Shown here piece after piece: positions 10,840 to 19,896 of a DNA stretch of 28,593 nt (its first letter is position 1; each line of letters begins with the position of its first letter). This stretch comes from Dicyema japonicum. Taxonomy: Eukaryota > Dicyemida > Rhombozoa > Dicyemidae. Location: NCBI GenBank assembly GCA_011109175.1, contig RDEW01000001.1, positions 111,304 through 139,896 of the forward strand, written 5' to 3'. The notes under the pieces were generated by a model. It did not search any database and had not been told where the DNA came from. It saw nothing but the letters and a program-made list of their open reading frames with translations. A program made the position numbers and the translations under genes.

Positions 10840-11004
10840 TAGGATGTATTACAAGTATTATTCAGACTGGAGGGCGCTTTCGATAAGTGTGGGTGATGAT
10901 ATATAGTGTTTGATAACATATGAACTGTTGAAATAAGAGCTATGGATACGTTTGATTTATTATTTATTTAACACCCAAGACCACGGTAAAACCAAAACTA
11001 ATTA
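10840..11004. other. Short intergenic region
   Basis: Nothing recognised. The GGTAAAACCAAAACTAATTA sequence beginning at 10985 is nearly repeated at 4899-4917. Confidence 0.3.
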
Positions 11005-11151
11005 TTACGTGATCCCGAGGCGTTCCGCCAAAATCTCCATTCTTTCCCAGTGCTCTTCCATCGTACTCACACAAGCTCGTACTGGGCGGCTGACTGTATT
11101 TGCAGGGCCACCTTCCCGCATGCCGGATTTTTGTTTAATAGGAGATTTCAT
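11005..11151 (-). CDS. Small unrecognised frame, possibly retroelement derived
   Basis: On the minus strand an ATG at 11151 opens 48 codons: MKSPIKQKSGMREGGPA, TVSRPVRACVST, MEEHWERMEILAERLGIT and stop. The sequence is polar, charged and GC-rich compared with its flanks, as are the retroelement fragments in the window. A hairpin CCCC-TTTA-GGGG lies at 11264-11275 beyond its 5' side. No family is recognised; it may be the N-terminal scrap of a mobile-element protein. Confidence 0.25.
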   Translation of the reverse strand: MKSPIKQKSGMREGGPANTVSRPVRACVSTMEEHWERMEILAERLGIT

Positions 11152-12653
11152 GTTAATTAGTATTATTAACTCCGACCTCCCTCCCTTGTAGCAGGCCAGT
11201 CATACTCAGGAGTTCAGAAGCTAGTGCTGAACGCTTCTATAGGTCTTTGATGTTCACCTGAGGCCCCTTTAGGGGAAAGCTTCTTGGTGAATTAATTATA
11301 ATACCACTTTGCCATAACAACAAGGAATATGGTGGATAAAATCCGTATAGATTATATTATGATAGAAACATGAAGACTACCTGCAGTTTTACTTAGTCTT
11401 TGAGATATTCATCAAAGAGGAAAATGCGCTTCCTTCTGACGAGATTAAAACTATAAATGTCATCACTATAATCTCTTGTAGGAGGAGATCGCAAAATTCA
11501 TCAGATTTGAATTTTCCAAACTACAAGCAGGCAAAAGAAACGAGCCTCAAAAGTAAAGAAATCGAATGACTTGGGGATCTCGGTAAATCTATACTTTTTG
11601 GTTCTAAAGTGAATCCACGTGTAAAATTTAGTCAGATTGTAGCAGAATTCTAAACCATGAGAAGAAGAGATTCTGAAGTTTTGTTTAAAAACTCGTTTTA
11701 ATGAATTTGGCTCAGTTCGACATGTGCACACTGAAATCAATTGATTGAGATGATTACTATTTTGACCGTAAACATGTGATGGAATTCGAATCATCCATGA
11801 ATGGAGTAGATGACGAATGAGAGTAAACTTCCTTTATCACGTGGATGAAAAAGTTGTAGCTGTCATGACTACCAATATTTTGAATACTATCCAGCGGTTT
11901 TTTTGTTTTGGATTTGAAAGCTATCAGAAATTTTTTGAAGACCAGATTTGAATAGAAGGACACTACTAAAGCAACAGCTCACTCAAGGAGTGTTGGGGAT
12001 AAATCGAAATAATTGCTTGAAGATTGACTCCAAGACAACCCAAAATGATGTGGACGCGTAGATTGAGGACATGGATCAGACATTGTTGGTGATGTTGTTG
12101 AATCATTAGATCACTGGGTTAATGGAAGAAAGTTTCCAACTGATCCGACCGAAAATAATCATCGAGTTCAACTGGAAGGTCGTCCATTGTAGCCTGCCTC
12201 GTTGCATACGGTTTACGCTCGTAATTGTATGATAATGTTGTGGTCAATGCTGGAGTGTGTGATAACCCAAAATGATGGTTTCGCAGATTAATGAATTATT
12301 GGATAGGTTATTAGAGAATTATTAAATTTTGTAATATTTTGTGTCACCGTCACATCAATGCAGTCGGCATATAAGTGGACAGCATCAAAATGTTATTTAT
12401 ATTAATGACGTCCATATAAAATGTATCTTATTTTTTTCTAAGTCCATTTAAACCTATTTTTAATGGTTTAATGACTTCTGGAAAACTAAGATAGACAACA
12501 AAACAACCTAACGTCATAAGTAAATCCAGTTAACACTACAGAAAGAATCCATCCGGAATCAGCATTGTTTATTAATTTAGAAGTTTTCCATTTTAAAATA
12601 TTCATTTTTAATTCTAAAAGCTATTCTTTGCCAAACCTAGACTTTTTTGAACG
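11152..12653. other. Stretch without a confident gene
   Basis: AT-rich with a few GC-richer patches. A frame of about 40 codons at 12060-12188 (DHWVNGRKFPTDPTENNHRV) is preceded by many stops and not recognised. A 97-codon minus frame at 11501-11794 has no motif. Confidence 0.35.
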
Positions 12654-12854
12654 ACGATTCTTTTTAAAGATGGAATCGGACAAAGGCTAGGACTAGACGT
12701 TTGCCAAGATCACCGATGCCGAGGGAAAATAGTCGATGCGAAAGGATTGCACCCGCTGTCATGCAGAAGAAACGCCGGAAGAGGACCACGTCACGCTGCT
12801 CTGAACGATGTGATCGTCAGAGCTCTAAAGCTACAGGCTTCCATCTCAGCTTGA
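12654..12854 (+). pseudogene. Remnant of a retroelement Cys/His domain
   Basis: An open frame reads [48 protein letters not shown] and stops at 12852. This matches a domain I know from R2-like and related invertebrate retroelement proteins, in which C-x-x-H-x-C-x-C-G, then G-x-H-x-L-x-C, then a PRHxALN block precede a restriction-like nuclease core. Here the fourth element is C-R-G, missing a Cys, and the nuclease core after the stop is not readable. No RT is adjacent. The GC-rich patch stands out from its AT-rich flanks. The domain pattern is seen; assignment to R2-like elements is from memory of the family. Confidence 0.55.
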
Positions 12855-13300
12855 ACCAATGGTCTCGATGCAAGTAATGGAAAATTAAAAGGATACGACT
12901 GTAGTTTTTTTTCAATTTTTAAAAAGCCAAGAATCTATTTGTGTGAATTTATCTGGATATTTTATAAGGAAAAGTAGTGAAAAAGTTAACAGAGTTTTGA
13001 ATGTAATAATTCTACACGAATCTGAAAAAAGGAATTTAAGAAATTTAATCATAAGAAAACTTTACATTTCAGTAAAAATATAAGCGATTTTTTTTATAAA
13101 AGAATATAGAATGATCGTCAATCAATTATAAATAAACTTGTCTTGTCTTTGCAACATTTTGATAAAAAAAAATATTTATCTATGTTATTCGAAGGATAAA
13201 TTATGTTGATTTTAAAATTAAAAATAAATAATTAAAACAATTCATTAAATTATTATATAATTTAAATTTAGTTTATTTGTCGATATCCGTATTATGATGT
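12855..13300. other. AT-rich stretch, nothing recognised
   Basis: Very low GC with runs of A and T; no coding or repeat feature could be supported. Confidence 0.35.
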
Positions 13301-13402
13301 ATATTTCAGTGAAACTCTATACAAAATGGTCAGAAACCGTAACGAATTCAAATTGTACATTTAGCATCATATATCTCATACATAGCATTATTTTTGAAAT
13401 TT
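13301..13402. repeat. Left end of large duplicated segment, copy 1
   Basis: About 100 bases starting TTTCAGTGAAACTCTATACA are repeated almost exactly at 14708-14807, immediately after the N at 14707. Together with the 14078-14706 / 15485-16098 pair this frames a duplication whose middle parts differ. Confidence 0.85.
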
Positions 13403-13465
13403 TTTTTACCTGAAGCACACCATCTAATTTCTGACTACCATTTGGGAAGCCAAAGAATGTGTCAA

Positions 13466-13704
13466 CGCGTGAAGAACCAGGCATTACTTAACTATTGCAT
13501 TAATAAGCAAAATTGAAATAATTTGGCTTCTATGTGGATTGATTAGAAGAAGGTTTTTGATCGGTCATGAAATTCTGAATCAAGTTTTCGAAACCTCTGG
13601 ACTTCCTACCTTATTTTTGACCTTTGTAAAGAACTTGGTCACAAAATAGAAAATGGACTTGAATTTCAACTGGATTCTACAGTATTGCTTTCTATGACTC
13701 ATTC
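13466..13704 (+). pseudogene. Reverse transcriptase remnant of a further retroelement family
   Basis: One frame with three stops reads VKNQALLNYCINKQN, then ASMWID, stop, KKVFDRS, then WTSYLIFDLCKELGHKIENG and LEFQLDSTVLLSM. WID-KKVFD corresponds to the RT block WIDYKKAFDS, which carries the first catalytic aspartate, and the spacing to IENGLEFQLDS fits RT fragments of R2-like or similar elements. No YADD box is readable downstream. It lies inside the unique middle part of the first duplicated unit, so it may explain why that middle differs from the second copy. Confidence 0.5.
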
Positions 13705-14077
13705 TTTTTGTCCCTTCTGCTCTTAGTGTTTATTCCTACCTTTTTAATTAGTTCCCAGAATAGGATCAATTCCAATTCCATAATAACTTCACATCTGACT
13801 TCTTGTTCTCAGATCTAAATATTCCCTGAAGTGACAGGAAACAAGCTTGAATCCTCCGAAAGGTACAATCTCCTGGAAAGAATAGGACCAAAACTCATCA
13901 AAGGGGTTAACAATTAAATCAATTGCTTCCTATTAAATTTCAACCTTGACAACCATCGCAATACATAATCCATGATGCGAATAGTCAACATTGATGAGGT
14001 CTTAACCAGCAGTCTTGTTATTTCAGAGAGTATAATTGTTAATAAAATTCTAACTGGGGAGAGATTGAAGATATACG

Positions 14078-14706
14078 ACTGGAGCTTGTAAAGACCTCAG
14101 TTCTCAAAGTATTGCCAAGCCAAAATTATTCAAAATTTTTATTGTATATTGAAGTTTTTCTATATTAGTTTCTATTAATACTGAATTTTATTTTTTTCCA
14201 TCTGATCCGATGAGAGTTTATCTTTCAGCAGATTTATATACGATTAATTATCACTAGCGTCTGAGAAATTCATTTCACGGCATTCTTCGATTAATGTTAA
14301 TTAAACCCACTTCATTGTGAATATTTCTTTGTGATAATTCAATATTCGAGAGGATCAAAAAATGCATTTACTTCTTTGTTTTCATTTCTTGGGTGTATTT
14401 TTTTATAGACGATCCGGTTCCGCAGTGAAGTTCACTTATGACGGAGCCACTCGTCAAGTCAAAGCTTATTGATGCGTGGAACTTCAACCGAAATGTGCAG
14501 TATCGTGATTCGAACTAGCGACTTTCAAGCCTCTTGACAGCAACCGTCACACAACGCCACCCGACCTGGAAAAACAAGGCATCATACTCTTATGAGTAGC
14601 TGCTGACCATTACATCTAAATTCAAAGATAACTCTAATGAGATATCTCAAAAAAATACTTTCCGAGCTAGTGAAGCTGACAAAGTCTTGAGAGATGAAGA
14701 TCACTT
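14078..14706. repeat. Right part of duplicated segment, copy 1 (indel-rich)
   Basis: Matches 15485-16098 along its length with many single-base insertions and deletions. The copy-2 frame starting MRVYLSAALHTINLSLASEG is broken in this copy by such indels. It ends at the N (14707) with GATGAAGATCACTT, which recurs at 16087-16100 and continues there into unique sequence. Confidence 0.85.
14495..14575 (-). repeat. tRNA-like SINE head, copy 1
   Basis: On the minus strand, a TGGCGTTGTG A-box-like sequence (14550-14559) is followed about 45 bases on by AGTTCGAATCA (14506-14516), close to the RNA polymerase III B box GGTTCGANTCC. The spacing is that of a tRNA, but the T-stem does not pair, so it is not a working tRNA gene. 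Copy 2 is at 15895-15975. Confidence 0.4.
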
Positions 14707-14707
14707 N

Positions 14708-14807
14708 ATTTCAGTGAAACTCTATACAAAATGGTCAGAAACCGTAACGAATTCAAATTGTACATTTAGCATCATATATCTCATACATAGCATTATTTTT
14801 GAAATTT
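14708..14807. repeat. Left end of duplicated segment, copy 2
   Basis: Directly follows the N at 14707 and repeats 13303-13402 nearly exactly, then diverges into a different middle. Confidence 0.85.
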
Positions 14808-15484
14808 ATCTTGACCTTATAAGTACAAGCTCTCAATCTGGTGTCGTGCAAATTGCAATTTCAATCTTCTCTCAGTGATACAGTCAAGTATGTTGACATA
14901 CGCATGTGGGCCATTGATGTGGTTATGGCTGCTCAAAGAAGATTCAACAAAATTCCTCATGGAGAATGTTCGATGATTGCATGTGCCTTTAAGAAAAATA
15001 TCCTTAAGTCCCATTAGTTGTGGATTTGAAGACACTCAAAAGTCTAATGATTGACTAATATCCTCAATAGAGAAGAGCAATTGCAAATATGGAATAAAGA
15101 CAAAACCGAAGCTGCATCTCCAACAGACTTCCACACTTGAAGCATTGAAGGAGAATATCAGATTTGATGTGGAAATGATGAGTCAATTAGATACCGTAAG
15201 ACTTAAAAGGGTTAATGTTGACGAATTGTTACTGACCGAAATTAATTAATTAACAGAGATGAAACGAACAGAATTCAGGGAACATAATTAGTATTCGAAC
15301 TTAAATCCAGACTTTTTATTTAAAAAAATATCAATGAGGAGGATGAAAATGAGAATTTTGCTTTAACGAAGATGAACATCGCCAATTTATATAAATTGGT
15401 TGCAAAGTGTGTTAACAGAAAATCGACAGATCTATTGAAGCACACATCTGATTTTAATTAGTTCCCGAATAGGATCTATTTTGT
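14808..15484. other. Unique middle of second duplicated unit
   Basis: No gene recognised. A scrap, TTAATTAGTTCCC followed by GAATAGGATC, near 15455 is shared with 13745 of the first unit, so the two middles may be distantly related or rearranged. Confidence 0.35.
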
Positions 15485-16098
15485 AAAGACCTCAGTTCTG
15501 GAAGCATTGCCAAGCCAAAATTATTCAAAATTTATTGTATATTGAAGTTTTTCTATATTAGTTTCTATTAATACTGAATTTTATTTTTCCATATGATCCG
15601 ATGAGAGTTTATCTTTCAGCAGCTTTACATACGATTAATCTATCACTAGCGTCTGAAGGAAATTCATTTCACGGCATTCTTCGATCAATGTTATTAAACC
15701 CACCTTCATTGTTAATATTTCTTTGCGATAATTCAATATTCGAGGGAGGATCAAAAAATGCATTTACTTCTTTGTTTTCATTTCTTGGGTGTATGTTTTT
15801 TTATAGACGATCCGGTTCCGCAGTGAAGTTCATTGATGACGTTACCACTCGTCAAGTCAAACCATATTGATGCGTGGAACTTTCAACCGAAATGTGCAGT
15901 ATCGTGATTCGAACTAGCGACCTTCAAGCATCTTGACAAGCAACCGTCACACAACGCCATCCGATCTGGAAAAACAAGGCATCATACTCTTATGAAGTAG
16001 CTGCTGACCATTACATCTAAATTCAAAGATAACTCTAATGAGATCTCAAAAAAATACTTTCCGAGCTAGTGAAGCTCTCTTGAGAGATGAAGATCACT
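15485..16098. repeat. Right part of duplicated segment, copy 2
   Basis: Counterpart of 14078-14706. It contains an 89-codon plus-strand frame at 15601-15870 (MRVYLSAALHTINLSLASEG...). No family is recognised for this frame and it overlaps sequence upstream of the SINE head, so I do not call it a gene. Confidence 0.8.
15895..15975 (-). repeat. tRNA-like SINE head, copy 2
   Basis: A-box-like TGGCGTTGTG at 15950-15959 and B-box-like AGTTCGAATCA at 15905-15915, minus strand, with tRNA spacing. Both copies read into the same 3' sequence, but that may simply reflect the large duplication. Confidence 0.4.
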
Positions 16099-16358
16099 TG
16101 TGTTTAAGTGTCTTAGTCTTATTGTCTTAGTGTAACAGATAATCCAGGCGTTTCTTAGTAGCTTACTCGTCTTTCCCAGTGTTTTCTTGATCTGACGCAC
16201 TTTCTGTACGTTTGTGCTACATGTAGATCAGTAGAATATGTCATTCAAGATTCCTTCCAATGAGGAACCTCAGGTTTTAACAAGACCATCCTTGACACTT
16301 CTTGAATCAGACAACCTAGTCGCGTACAGGTAAAGATTCTTCAGTTACCTCCTGATAA

Positions 16359-16976
16359 ATCCAATCCAAATACAATGCAGACCATATCCTCATCAAAGAA
16401 ATCCGAAGACTCGTTTGGGACGTACTACTGGATAGCCCTCCTCTTATTGTGGATGACTGGAGACGAGCATCGACAGAAAAACGAGATTACATAGCACAAG
16501 TACAGTCTGGAAAATTCCTTCTAAAAGACGAATCGAGCTCATCCTCCACCGGACCAGTTATTTTTGATTCTTCAAGAGGTTTTCTCCTGTCCGGAACCGC
16601 CGGTGAACATCAGACACATGATGAACGCAGCATTAGCTGCTGAACGCCTTAGGACAGTTGGGTTTTTTCAAGGTAGCGAGGTCGAGGTTAATTAGCGCCT
16701 GAATAATAATGTGGATGTCTCAATGATTGTGACTTCCATCACATCAGAGTGATTTTAATGAAGACCTTAGCAGACTTTCTAGTGTTTTATGAAAGCCTTC
16801 AAAAAGTTTATTTTTCATTGGGAGAAGATGGTGTTGTTAAATTGTTTAGAAACACTGCATCATCGCTGCTAAATGTAGGAATATCGTTCAGGAAGAGGTT
16901 CTACACGATAAGTGACAGAGGAGATCTTACTGGACGAAGTTTAGCAGACACTTACGGATTTTGTATAACATGCTAA
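16359..16976 (+). CDS. Unrecognised multi-exon gene with three short in-phase introns
   Basis: Exon A (to 16499) reads ADHILIKEIRRLVWDVLLD and IVDDWRRASTEKRDYIAQ. Intron 16500-16527 is 28 nt, starts GTACAG and ends TTCTAAAAG. Exon B reads TNRAHPPPDQLFLILQEVFS and NIRHMMNAALAAERLRT. Intron 16657-16695 is 39 nt (a 23-nt GTAGCG..TTAATTAG is nested but breaks the frame). Exon C reads RLNNNVDVSMI. Intron 16729-16763 is 35 nt. Exon D reads TLADFLVFYESLQKVYFSLG to TGC TAA at 16974. All three introns are phase 0, and exons A to D give 205 codons with no stop before the end. The likely acceptor of exon A is CAG at 16378-16380. An upstream frame from ATG 16238 (MSFKIPSNEEPQVLTRPSLT) could hold the start, but no donor fits. 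No signal peptide was seen and no family is recognised. Confidence 0.5.
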
Positions 16977-17060
16977 TACACCTCCGCTCAGTTCATTTAG
17001 AAAGTTACGATCCATATTTAAAATTGTTCTGAATGTCAGAAACAAAGGGGTTCCTTGTAA

Positions 17061-17290
17061 TTAACTTTCCTGTGACAGAGTCAATAGAATTTGTTAGGGA
17101 CTTTTGATGCCTCTAAGCGGATCATCTAAGATAGATTGTACAAATGTCCCCCAATTGTCCAACGTCAGGACACCCTTAACTTTCCTGTGACAGAGTCAAT
17201 AGAATTTGTTAGGGACTTTTGATGCCTCTAAGCGGATCATCTAAGATAGATTGTACAAATGTCCCCCAATTGTCCAACGTCAGGACACCC
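17061..17290. repeat. Perfect tandem duplication, 2 x 115 bp
   Basis: 17061-17175 and 17176-17290 are identical over 115 bases, starting TTAACTTTCCTGTGACAGAG and ending CAGGACACCC. There is no N here, so it is either a very recent duplication or an assembly stutter. No coding function was seen in the unit. Confidence 0.95.
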
Positions 17291-17301
17291 AATTTTAAAG
17301 A

Positions 17302-17713
17302 ATGAGTTCAATTAACTTTCAATTTGTTGTTGAAACCACGTGCTGTTCGATGGCCAACTTTGATATCTGCCCTTCTGAAGACGTCTGTCCTTCTGAAGGT
17401 TTTTCCAAACGATTTCTAGTTAATTCTGATTTATTAAACAATCTATTGGTTTTTGATGTGCTGTTGGATAAACTGTTGCTTTTATTTACAAAAAGCTTTT
17501 TTACAGTTTCAAAGAATTGACTTTAATAATAAAACTTGTAATTTGTTCAATTATTTCCTGGATATTTTTTTCTTAGGGCTTTTAGCCGGTCATAATCTTA
17601 GAAATCAAAATTTTCATCGGAAAATTTATAAATTTTATATATTGCAGAAAGTGATATCAACTATTTCGGATATTTTTTTCACAGGAATATTGTTTCTTAA
17701 TCTTAGAATTTGA
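17302..17713 (+). CDS. Unrecognised small frame(s), weak gene candidate
   Basis: ATG at 17302 opens 72 codons (MSSINFQFVVETTCCSMANF, then a short internal repeat ICPSED-VCPSEG, then a leucine-rich stretch). An overlapping frame continues as LGLLAGHNLRNQNFHRKIYK to a stop at 17711. An intron could join them but no convincing GT..AG pair was found. The composition is hydrophobic and phenylalanine-rich, which AT-rich non-coding DNA also produces. Confidence 0.2.
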
Positions 17714-17825
17714 TTAAATAAATCAAATGTGAGTTTTTCTTATTTTTCGAATATTTACATTATAAACATTGTCTTCCATATGTTATTTATCGTTAATTTA
17801 TGTATTTTGCATTTTTATTTATAAT

Positions 17826-18023
17826 ATTGGGATCGTTATTTATCTTTTTATTATTATAAAGCACAACGTCTTGCCATTGGAAATGACAAAACCAGTGCAG
17901 TACCAAACATTAAGCTTTTAGTTAATTGGGATCGTTATTTATCTTTTTATTATTATAAAGCACAACGTCTTGCCATTGGAAATGACAAAACCAGTGCAGT
18001 ACCAAACATTAATCTTTTGGTTA
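17826..18023. repeat. 99-bp tandem duplication of the LINE copy C tail
   Basis: 17826-17924 and 17925-18023 repeat with two or three differences (AAGCTTTTAGTTA against AATCTTTTGGTTA at the ends). The unit covers the 3' end of copy C plus its flank. It could be slippage or a second, extremely short insertion of the same element. Confidence 0.9.
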
Positions 18024-18592
18024 ATTTTTCTCCACTTTCCACGATCCTGAGCCAAATCCCTCAAGTAATCCATATCACCAGCTATAAATAGGAGTGCGGA
18101 GTCGGCCAATTCTAAATATAAATCTGATAAATCTGAGTAGAAGTCATCAAATAGAGCCTGATCTTTGTTAATCCAACCACTGTGAGGTGCGTATACATTG
18201 ATAATGGAGACAATGTCAGTGCTTGCTTTGGCATTCATAAACTTCATTTGTAGAACTCCGATGAGGTCATTAACTGCCCATAATCTGTAGATATGGGGGA
18301 GAAATTCCATTTTGATGGCAAAACCCAGTCCATAGTGCCTGTTGACAGTCGGGAGAAAGATCACTTTGAATTTACCACATGTTTCTTCGTGGTTATCTTA
18401 AATTTTGGTTTCCTGTAGGCAACCGATTGCGACATCGTAATTATGTAGGTCTTGAGAGACGGAGGTCCTTTTCCAAGAAGAGGTTAGGCCTCGGACGTTG
18501 AATGAGAAAGCGAGAATTTCTCCAAAAGATAAGGTTCGTACTTTTCAGACATGTTAATACTTTATTAGAGCCTCGTCACCAGCTCAAACAAA
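17949..18592 (-). mobile_element. Internally deleted LINE family 1 copy C (EN joined to RT tail)
   Basis: On the minus strand it starts at the family 5' end (TTGAGCTGGTGACGAGGCTC) with MSEKYEPY, close to MQSEKYKI of the best copy. It runs through CLQETK, HYGLGFAIKMEF, VNDLIGVLQMKF, IINVYAPHSGW and FIAGD, then jumps at about 18073 straight to MDYLRDLAQDRGKWRK, which aligns with the extreme C-terminus of the RT (DMLRSTACNRGGWKR). The 3' UTR (ATGGCAAGACGTTGTGCTTTATAATAA) ends it. The whole RT is missing while both termini are kept. It has one frameshift near the start and a TAA after QETKI. It cannot move itself; it could have been a non-autonomous passenger. AAAAAGATAAA recurs near both ends and may be a target-site duplication. 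Confidence 0.85.
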
Positions 18593-18631
18593 ACTTTTGG
18601 ATTTTATCTTTATCTTTTTGGAAATTGTATT

Positions 18632-18916
18632 TAAAATAATAGGATCATTATTTATCTTTCTTGGATGCACTGTAATAATATTAAAAACACATATTTTCGT
18701 CTTTCCTTGTACGTAAAAGATCGTCTGGAATTTCAAATGTTTCTTCTACAGATTCATCTTCAGAAAATGCATTAATCATTCAAGTTCATTTTTGATTCTT
18801 GTTCCTGAAGAAATCCCCATGAAGACATTAAGCTGCATATGTCGGGATTTGCATGCATGGAATTGTTATAATCGTTTACTATCTTTAGGAATTTGAATAT
18901 ATCCTCCGAATATACC
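18632..18916. repeat. Duplicated flank left of N at 18917
   Basis: Repeats 18921-19220 with scattered substitutions and small indels. It contains the minus-strand reading SSWGFLQEQESKMNLND and then SEDESVEETFEIPDDLL, as does the other copy. Confidence 0.9.
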
Positions 18917-18917
18917 N

Positions 18918-19220
18918 TTTTGGGAATTGTATTTAAAATAATAGGATCATTATTTATCTTTCTTGGATTCACTGTAATAATATTAAAAACACATATTTTC
19001 GTCTCTTTCCTTGTAGGTAAAAGATCGTCTGGAATTTCAAATGTTTCTTCTACAGATTCATCTTCAGAAAATGCATTAATCATTCAAGTTCATTTTTGAT
19101 TCTTGTTCCTGAAGAAATCCCCATGAACACATTAAGCGGCATAGGTCGGGCTTTGCATGCATGGAATTGTTATAATCGTTTAATATCTTTAGGAATTTGA
19201 ATATATCCTCCGAATATACC
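18918..19220. repeat. Duplicated flank right of N at 18917
   Basis: Second copy of 18632-18916; GGAATTGTATTTAAAATAAT opens both. It runs on into the CACTTGAATTTC unique sequence. Confidence 0.9.
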
Positions 19221-19253
19221 ACTTGAATTTCTAAAGCCGATATCCACTTTTTT

Positions 19254-19459
19254 ATGGATTGGTTTTACCTAAAGATGATATATATAACCTCTCTATTTGC
19301 CATGGTATCCAAGATGCTTTTGGACGACCAAAACTTGTTTCGTGGCAAATTCTTTTTAAACTTCGTCAAGTGTAGAATTTTGGTATTCTTGTCCATTTTG
19401 GTTTGCACTAAGACTGGCGTTCGAATTACGCAGGATATCCCTTTTACTATGTTCGATAT
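19254..19459. repeat. Duplicated flank left of N at 19460
   Basis: Contains AAGATGATATATATAACCTC through TATGTTCGATAT and repeats 19461-19661 with small differences (for example TCTATTTGCC against TCTACTTGCC). Confidence 0.9.
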
Positions 19460-19460
19460 N

Positions 19461-19661
19461 TTGGTTTAATTTAAAGATGATATATATAACCTCTCTACTT
19501 GCCATGGTATCCAAGATGCTTTTGGACGACCAAAACTTGTTTCGTGCCAAATTCTTTTTAAACTTCGTCAAGTGTAGAATTTTGGTATTCTTTTCCATTT
19601 TGGTTATGCACTAGACTGGTGTTCGAATTACTCAGGATATCCCTTTTACTATGTTCGATAT
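19461..19661. repeat. Duplicated flank right of N at 19460
   Basis: Second copy of 19254-19459, beginning TTGGTTTAATTTAAAGATGA. Its right half is copied again by the 173-bp tandem repeat. Confidence 0.9.
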
Positions 19662-19896
19662 TTCAAATGCAGATTTTGAGGTTCAACGACGCCAAATTTG
19701 CACAAAGAATATATCCGTACAAGATTCTTTTTAAACTTCGTCAAGTGTAGAATTTTGGTATTCTTTTCCATTTTGGTTATGCACTAGACTGGTGTTCGAA
19801 TTACTCAGGATATCCCTTTTACTATGTTCGATATTTCAAATGCAGATTTTGAGGTTCAACGACGCCAAATTTGCACAAAGAATATATCCGTACAAG
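19551..19896. repeat. Perfect tandem duplication, 2 x 173 bp
   Basis: 19551-19723 and 19724-19896 are identical, each starting ATTCTTTTTAAACTTCG and ending ATATATCCGTACAAG. On the minus strand each unit carries the IEHSKRDILSN exon of the scrambled gene. Confidence 0.95.

Noticed and set aside
12060-12188. Plus-strand frame with DHWVNGRKFPTDPTENNHRV
   Set aside because: Only about 40 codons, preceded by several stops, with no recognisable transposase or RT motif.
15601-15870. 89-codon plus frame inside the duplicated segment
   Set aside because: It overlaps sequence beside the SINE-like head, is broken in the other copy and matches no family I know.
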